Positions 5,216-7,620 of a stretch of 7,620 nucleotides of DNA are shown piece after piece. The translations under genes and the position numbers were made by a program. The notes beneath the pieces were generated by a model that ran no database searches, was not told where the DNA came from, and saw only the letters and a program-made list of their open reading frames with translations. Each line of letters starts with the position of its first letter. The stretch's first letter is position 1. Source of the stretch: an uncultured Lachnospiraceae bacterium (GTDB lineage: Bacteria; Bacillota; Clostridia; Lachnospirales; Lachnospiraceae); assembly GCA_910584725.1 (NCBI GenBank), contig CAJUBE010000061.1:1-7620 (forward strand). The letters are read 5' to 3'.

Positions 5216-6320
5216 ATGGAAAGAACAGAGATAGTCTTGTCGGAGCCGGGAAAGGCGAAGAGGGTATATTATGAGTGGATACGTCTGATTGCCTGCTTTT
5301 TTGTTATATTTAATCACCTGAAAGGCTATAGGCTGTTTATGAACGCTTCTGGTGTGAAACAAATGTTTTACATGAGCCTGTCAGTTATTACCAAAATCAA
5401 TGTACCACTGTTTTTCATGGTTTCCGGCGCTTTGCTCTTAGAAAAGCAAGAGGATATTTTAACGGTTTTGAAAAAAAGAATCAGCAGGATTGGTATGGTG
5501 ATCCTGCTTTTTTCGTTTGGTATTTACGCGGAGTGCCGGGTTTATGCGCTTGCGCAGGGAAGGGACTACGAGTTTACATGGGAACGCTTTCTATATGGGG
5601 TGATTGCAAAAAATTTGGATGAGACGGGAGCTTACTGGTATCTTTATGCCTATCTTGGATTTCTCTGCCTGCTTCCTCTTATGCAGAAAATGGCGAAACA
5701 GATGAGCCGCAGCGACTTTTATACGCTGCTTGTACTGCATTTCGCACTTTGGTCGGTGATTCCCATTTGCAATCTTTGCCTGCGTCTGGCGGGGCGTGAA
5801 TGTTTTTCCCTGGCGGGGGAGTTTTCTGTCCCGCTTGCCACGACAGCGGCATTTTTTTATCCGCTTACAGGTTATTATATAGACCATAAAATAGAGATCG
5901 GGGCGGTTCCCAAAAGAAAATGGATGGGACTTTGCGCGGCAGCGGCTGCAGGAATCAGTCTGTCCTGTTTTTGTGTATATTTGGATGGCACGGCGGACGA
6001 AACGTTTCTCTCTCTGTTTGATTATCTGCTCGCCATAACGGTTTTTTTGTTTGTCAAATATATGACAACTGTCAGCATACCGGTATTGTCATCCGGAAAA
6101 ATTGCGGGGGGGGGGTTGCTTTATAGGCTCTCTTACGTTTGGTATTTATCTGCTGGATCACTATTTTAAACTGGTTTTGTATGAAGGCTATGAAGCCTTT
6201 TCGGAGAGATTTATGCCGTCTATTTTTGCCTCCTTTGGATGGTGCATAGTCAGTATGTTTCTGGGAGGAATGGTGACCTGGATTTTGAAAAAGATGCCAC
6301 TGTTTCGGAAATTACTGTGA
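5216..6320 (+). pseudogene. Acyltransferase-3 family membrane protein, interrupted at a G10 tract (possibly phase-variable)
   Basis: A polytopic membrane protein of the acyltransferase-3 (OafA/WecH-like) family, which acylates, commonly O-acetylates, surface polysaccharides. Family marks are YEWIRLIACFFVIFNHL (catalytic-type His34 in the first membrane helix), NVPLFFMVSGALLL (62-75) and GAYWYLYAYLGFLCLLP (138-154), with about ten hydrophobic segments. The frame from 5216 runs into a tract of ten G (6106-6115) at residues 297-300, then reads 17 aberrant residues to a stop at 6169. One base over, the sequence continues as CFIGSLTFGIYLLDHYF through two more membrane segments to a stop at 6320, the expected C-terminus of the family. 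With nine G the product would be 367 residues, a normal length. As given, the gene is off. It may be a reversible slipped-strand switch, a fixed mutation or a base-calling error. A strong promoter and ribosome site precede it. Confidence 0.85.
6106..6115 (+). repeat. Homopolymer tract of ten G
   Basis: Ten consecutive G residues lie within the acyltransferase reading frame, exactly where the frame shifts. It is the longest mononucleotide run in the window. Tracts of this length are prone to slipped-strand mispairing during replication. Tracts of 9 or 12 G would give the full-length protein, while 10 or 11 do not. Confidence 0.97.
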
Positions 6321-6328
6321 CAGGCGTA

Positions 6329-6347
6329 CCTGAGCCCGTGCCTCAGG
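6329..6347 (+). other. Small hairpin after the first acyltransferase
   Basis: CCTGAG (6329-6334) and CTCAGG (6342-6347) form a perfect 6-bp stem with a 7-base loop just after the stop at 6320. No T-run follows directly. Confidence 0.4.
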
Positions 6348-6410
6348 ATTCCTAACTGCTTTTCGCAGATGCGCGCGGGGAATGCCAAAAATTTCTCAAA
6401 AGCCGGAATA

Positions 6411-6425
6411 TCTACCCGTGGTAGA
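6411..6425. repeat. Short perfect hairpin upstream of the terminator
   Basis: TCTACC (6411-6416) and GGTAGA (6420-6425) form a 6-bp stem with the 3-base loop CGT, 8 bases before the main terminator. Its position near the -35 region of the second acyltransferase gene would also allow an operator role. Confidence 0.4.
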
Positions 6426-6432
6426 CCAAAAG

Positions 6433-6472
6433 AAAAAGGGTTCTGCTTATAATCATAAGCGGAAGCCTTTTT
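6433..6472 (+). terminator. Strong Rho-independent terminator, probably bidirectional
   Basis: AAAAAGGGTTCTGCTTAT (6433-6450) pairs with ATAAGCGGAAGCCTTTTT (6455-6472): an 18-bp stem with one mismatch and one wobble, a 4-base AATC loop and T-runs on both strands. It separates the two acyltransferase genes. A TATAAT sequence at 6448-6453 lies across the loop. Confidence 0.85.
6448..6453 (+). promoter_or_regulatory. Consensus -10 hexamer inside the terminator loop
   Basis: TATAAT at 6448-6453 is a perfect -10 box placed to start transcription near 6460, about 38 bases before the second acyltransferase. A -35 hexamer is not clear: the 17-base position reads ACCAAA, and TAGACC (6422-6427, 4/6 match) is 20 bases away. 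It could simply be part of the hairpin. Confidence 0.35.
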
Positions 6473-6484
6473 AGGTTGAAACGG

Positions 6485-6488
6485 GGAG
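6485..6488 (+). promoter_or_regulatory. Ribosome binding site favouring ATG 6498
   Basis: GGAG within CGGGGAGAAA lies only 3 bases before ATG 6492 but 9 bases before the in-frame ATG 6498, the better-spaced initiator. Confidence 0.55.
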
Positions 6489-6497
6489 AAAATGAAA

Positions 6498-7538
6498 ATG
6501 CAGATGACAAAAGAGGAGAGCGACAGAATCAGAATCGTTAAATGTATCGCGATTGTTTTGGTGGTGTTTTTACATGCCTATACGACGGAAGTCGGTTTTG
6601 CAGACGGCAGTCAGACGGCGGCGCTTCCGGATTGGCTGATGCTGTTGGAAACCGGTGTGTCGCAGATTCTTGCAAGGTGCGGCGTGCCGATTTTTTTCCT
6701 GCTCTCTGCCGTTTTATTGTTCCGTGCGGAGCATACCTATAAAATAGTGATTGCAAAAAAGGTAAGGACGCTGCTTGGGCCGTACTTATTCTGGAATACG
6801 TTTTGGATTGTCGTATTTCTCATGTTGCAGAGCCTGCCGTTTACAGCCGCTTATTTTTCGGGAAATCATACGCCGATTTTACAATGTTCTGTGCGGGAAT
6901 GGCTTGGACTATATGGTATCGGACAGGAATATCCGCAGTGCTATCCGTTATGGTTTATGCGGGATTTGATGGCGGTGGTTCTGCTCTTTCCATTGATTGG
7001 GAAAATGGCGGACAAAAGTCCGGAAACGGCGCTGGGTATAGGGACATGGCTGGTGATTCTTCCTTTTTCTTTTTTCGGGAAAACAGCGCTTGGCTGGTTT
7101 TTGGTCGGAGCGGCTGTAGTGAAAAAGAAAATGACCATTCTGTTTTTTGACAGGTATGCTATGGGAAAAATCGCAGTCCTGTATTTCGGATGCGTGGCTG
7201 CGGCATTGTGTTTGGACAATCCGACGCTCAGAAATATTTTCCTGTTACCGGGCATTGTGTTTTGGCTGCGGCTGTCAAAAGAAATCTATGAGCGAAAGAA
7301 GCTGAGGCGGATTTTCCTAAGGCTGTCGGAGTGGGTTTTTATCGTATATGTGCTGCACGAGATGACGCTGTCTTCGCTGCGCAAGATATGTTTTCGCCTG
7401 TTTCCGGCAACCCCGCTGTTTTGGCTTCTGGAATATCTGCTGCTTCCGATTGTGGTCATGACAGGCTGTGTTCTGGCGGGTATGGTATGGAAAAGGATGA
7501 TGCCGGGACTGTATCAGTTTTCAACGGGGGAACGCTGA
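6498..7538 (+). CDS. Acyltransferase-3 family membrane protein (intact)
   Basis: A second polytopic acyltransferase-3 protein, 346 residues from ATG 6498 (348 from ATG 6492). Family marks are RIVKCIAIVLVVFLHAY (His26, the likely catalytic-type histidine of the first membrane segment), CGVPIFFLLSAVLLF (61-75), PLWFMRDLMAVVLLFPL (150-166, the common LWFLRDL motif) and EWVFIVYVLHEM (278-289), with about ten hydrophobic segments. Such proteins transfer acetyl or other acyl groups to cell-surface glycans. The substrate cannot be inferred here. It is not obviously a duplicate of the preceding gene: apart from family motifs the two differ in sequence and length. The frame is unbroken and contains no long homopolymer. 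It follows a strong terminator, so it probably has its own promoter or depends on read-through. The start choice rests on ribosome-site spacing. Confidence 0.85.
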   Translation: MQMTKEESDRIRIVKCIAIVLVVFLHAYTTEVGFADGSQTAALPDWLMLLETGVSQILARCGVPIFFLLSAVLLFRAEHTYKIVIAKKVRTLLGPYLFWNTFWIVVFLMLQSLPFTAAYFSGNHTPILQCSVREWLGLYGIGQEYPQCYPLWFMRDLMAVVLLFPLIGKMADKSPETALGIGTWLVILPFSFFGKTALGWFLVGAAVVKKKMTILFFDRYAMGKIAVLYFGCVAAALCLDNPTLRNIFLLPGIVFWLRLSKEIYERKKLRRIFLRLSEWVFIVYVLHEMTLSSLRKICFRLFPATPLFWLLEYLLLPIVVMTGCVLAGMVWKRMMPGLYQFSTGER

Positions 7539-7543
7539 GTCTA

Positions 7544-7609
7544 GAGTGAAAAGAACTTCTAAAACTCAGCAGCAGAGGCTGCTTCGTTAAGAAGTTCTAT
7601 GTTTCACTC
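7544..7609. repeat. Large compound palindrome at the right edge
   Basis: GAGTGAAA (7544-7551) pairs with TTTCACTC (7602-7609), and AGAACTTCT (7552-7560) pairs with AGAAGTTCT (7590-7598), leaving a 3-base ATG bulge. An inner hairpin, AGCAGC (7568-7573) with GCTGCT (7578-7583), sits in the loop. The whole forms a 66-base structure starting 6 bases after the second acyltransferase stop. No T-run follows within the window, so it resembles an intergenic palindromic element more than a terminator, although it could block transcript degradation or end transcription. Confidence 0.7.
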
Positions 7610-7620
7610 AGGAGAATGCC

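Noticed and set aside
5065..5274. 69-codon frame across the divergent promoter region
   Set aside because: It runs over the promoter and into the acyltransferase start in another frame; nothing supports translation.
6102..6320. Separate small gene for the second part of the acyltransferase
   Set aside because: It has no ribosome site and continues exactly the membrane topology of the preceding frame; it is the out-of-frame C-terminus.
6941..7255. Antisense and alternative-frame products within the second acyltransferase
   Set aside because: They lie inside a complete membrane-protein gene and have no independent signals.
1..7620. CRISPR arrays, tRNA/rRNA genes, insertion sequences, prophage attachment sites
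   Set aside because: No regularly spaced repeats, cloverleaf tRNA sequence, transposase motifs or integrase-linked duplications were seen on either strand.

Overview
The window looks like a chromosomal segment of an anaerobic, low-to-mid-GC Firmicute, most likely a gut Clostridia/Lachnospiraceae member. The basis is the housekeeping set (pheT end, M18 aminopeptidase, queA), strong AGGAGG-type ribosome binding sites, TTG/GTG starts, and an ECF sigma/zinc-finger anti-sigma pair of clostridial style. The lineage is inferred from protein character, not from a search.

Left part (1-3108): the 3' end of pheT (FDX-ACB domain), then a 268-base gap with a possible 37-residue hydrophobic small protein (414-527) and an extended -10 promoter. 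Next come an M18-family zinc aminopeptidase with a probable TTG start (656) and queA, whose ATG overlaps the aminopeptidase stop (ATGA), so the two are probably translationally coupled. queA carries a perfect 13-bp inverted repeat inside its reading frame (2227-2260).

Middle part (3109-4568): a 200-base regulatory gap with hairpins and promoter-like elements, then an ECF sigma factor and its membrane anti-sigma factor overlapping by 20 bases. Just after the anti-sigma stop lies a 20-codon orphan C-terminus of a MacB/FtsX-type ABC transporter permease (4418-4477). This looks like the scar of a deletion that removed an ABC transporter once located downstream. A 32-base near-perfect palindrome follows.

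Right part (4569-7620): an accessory-looking cell-surface module. An XRE-type regulator on the minus strand diverges from an acyltransferase-3 family membrane protein gene that has a near-consensus promoter. That gene is interrupted by a run of ten G residues (6106-6115) which puts its last 67 codons out of frame; nine G would restore a 367-residue protein. This is the most striking feature of the window and suggests a phase-variable (slipped-strand) surface O-acylation switch, although a homopolymer sequencing error would look the same. A strong bidirectional terminator follows, with a TATAAT box inside it, and then a second intact acyltransferase-3 gene. The window closes with a large compound palindrome (7544-7609).

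Taken together, the housekeeping left half is ordinary. The right half combines a membrane-stress-type sigma/anti-sigma pair, a decayed ABC exporter and two envelope acyltransferases, one apparently switched off, which is what a variable envelope-modification locus would look like.
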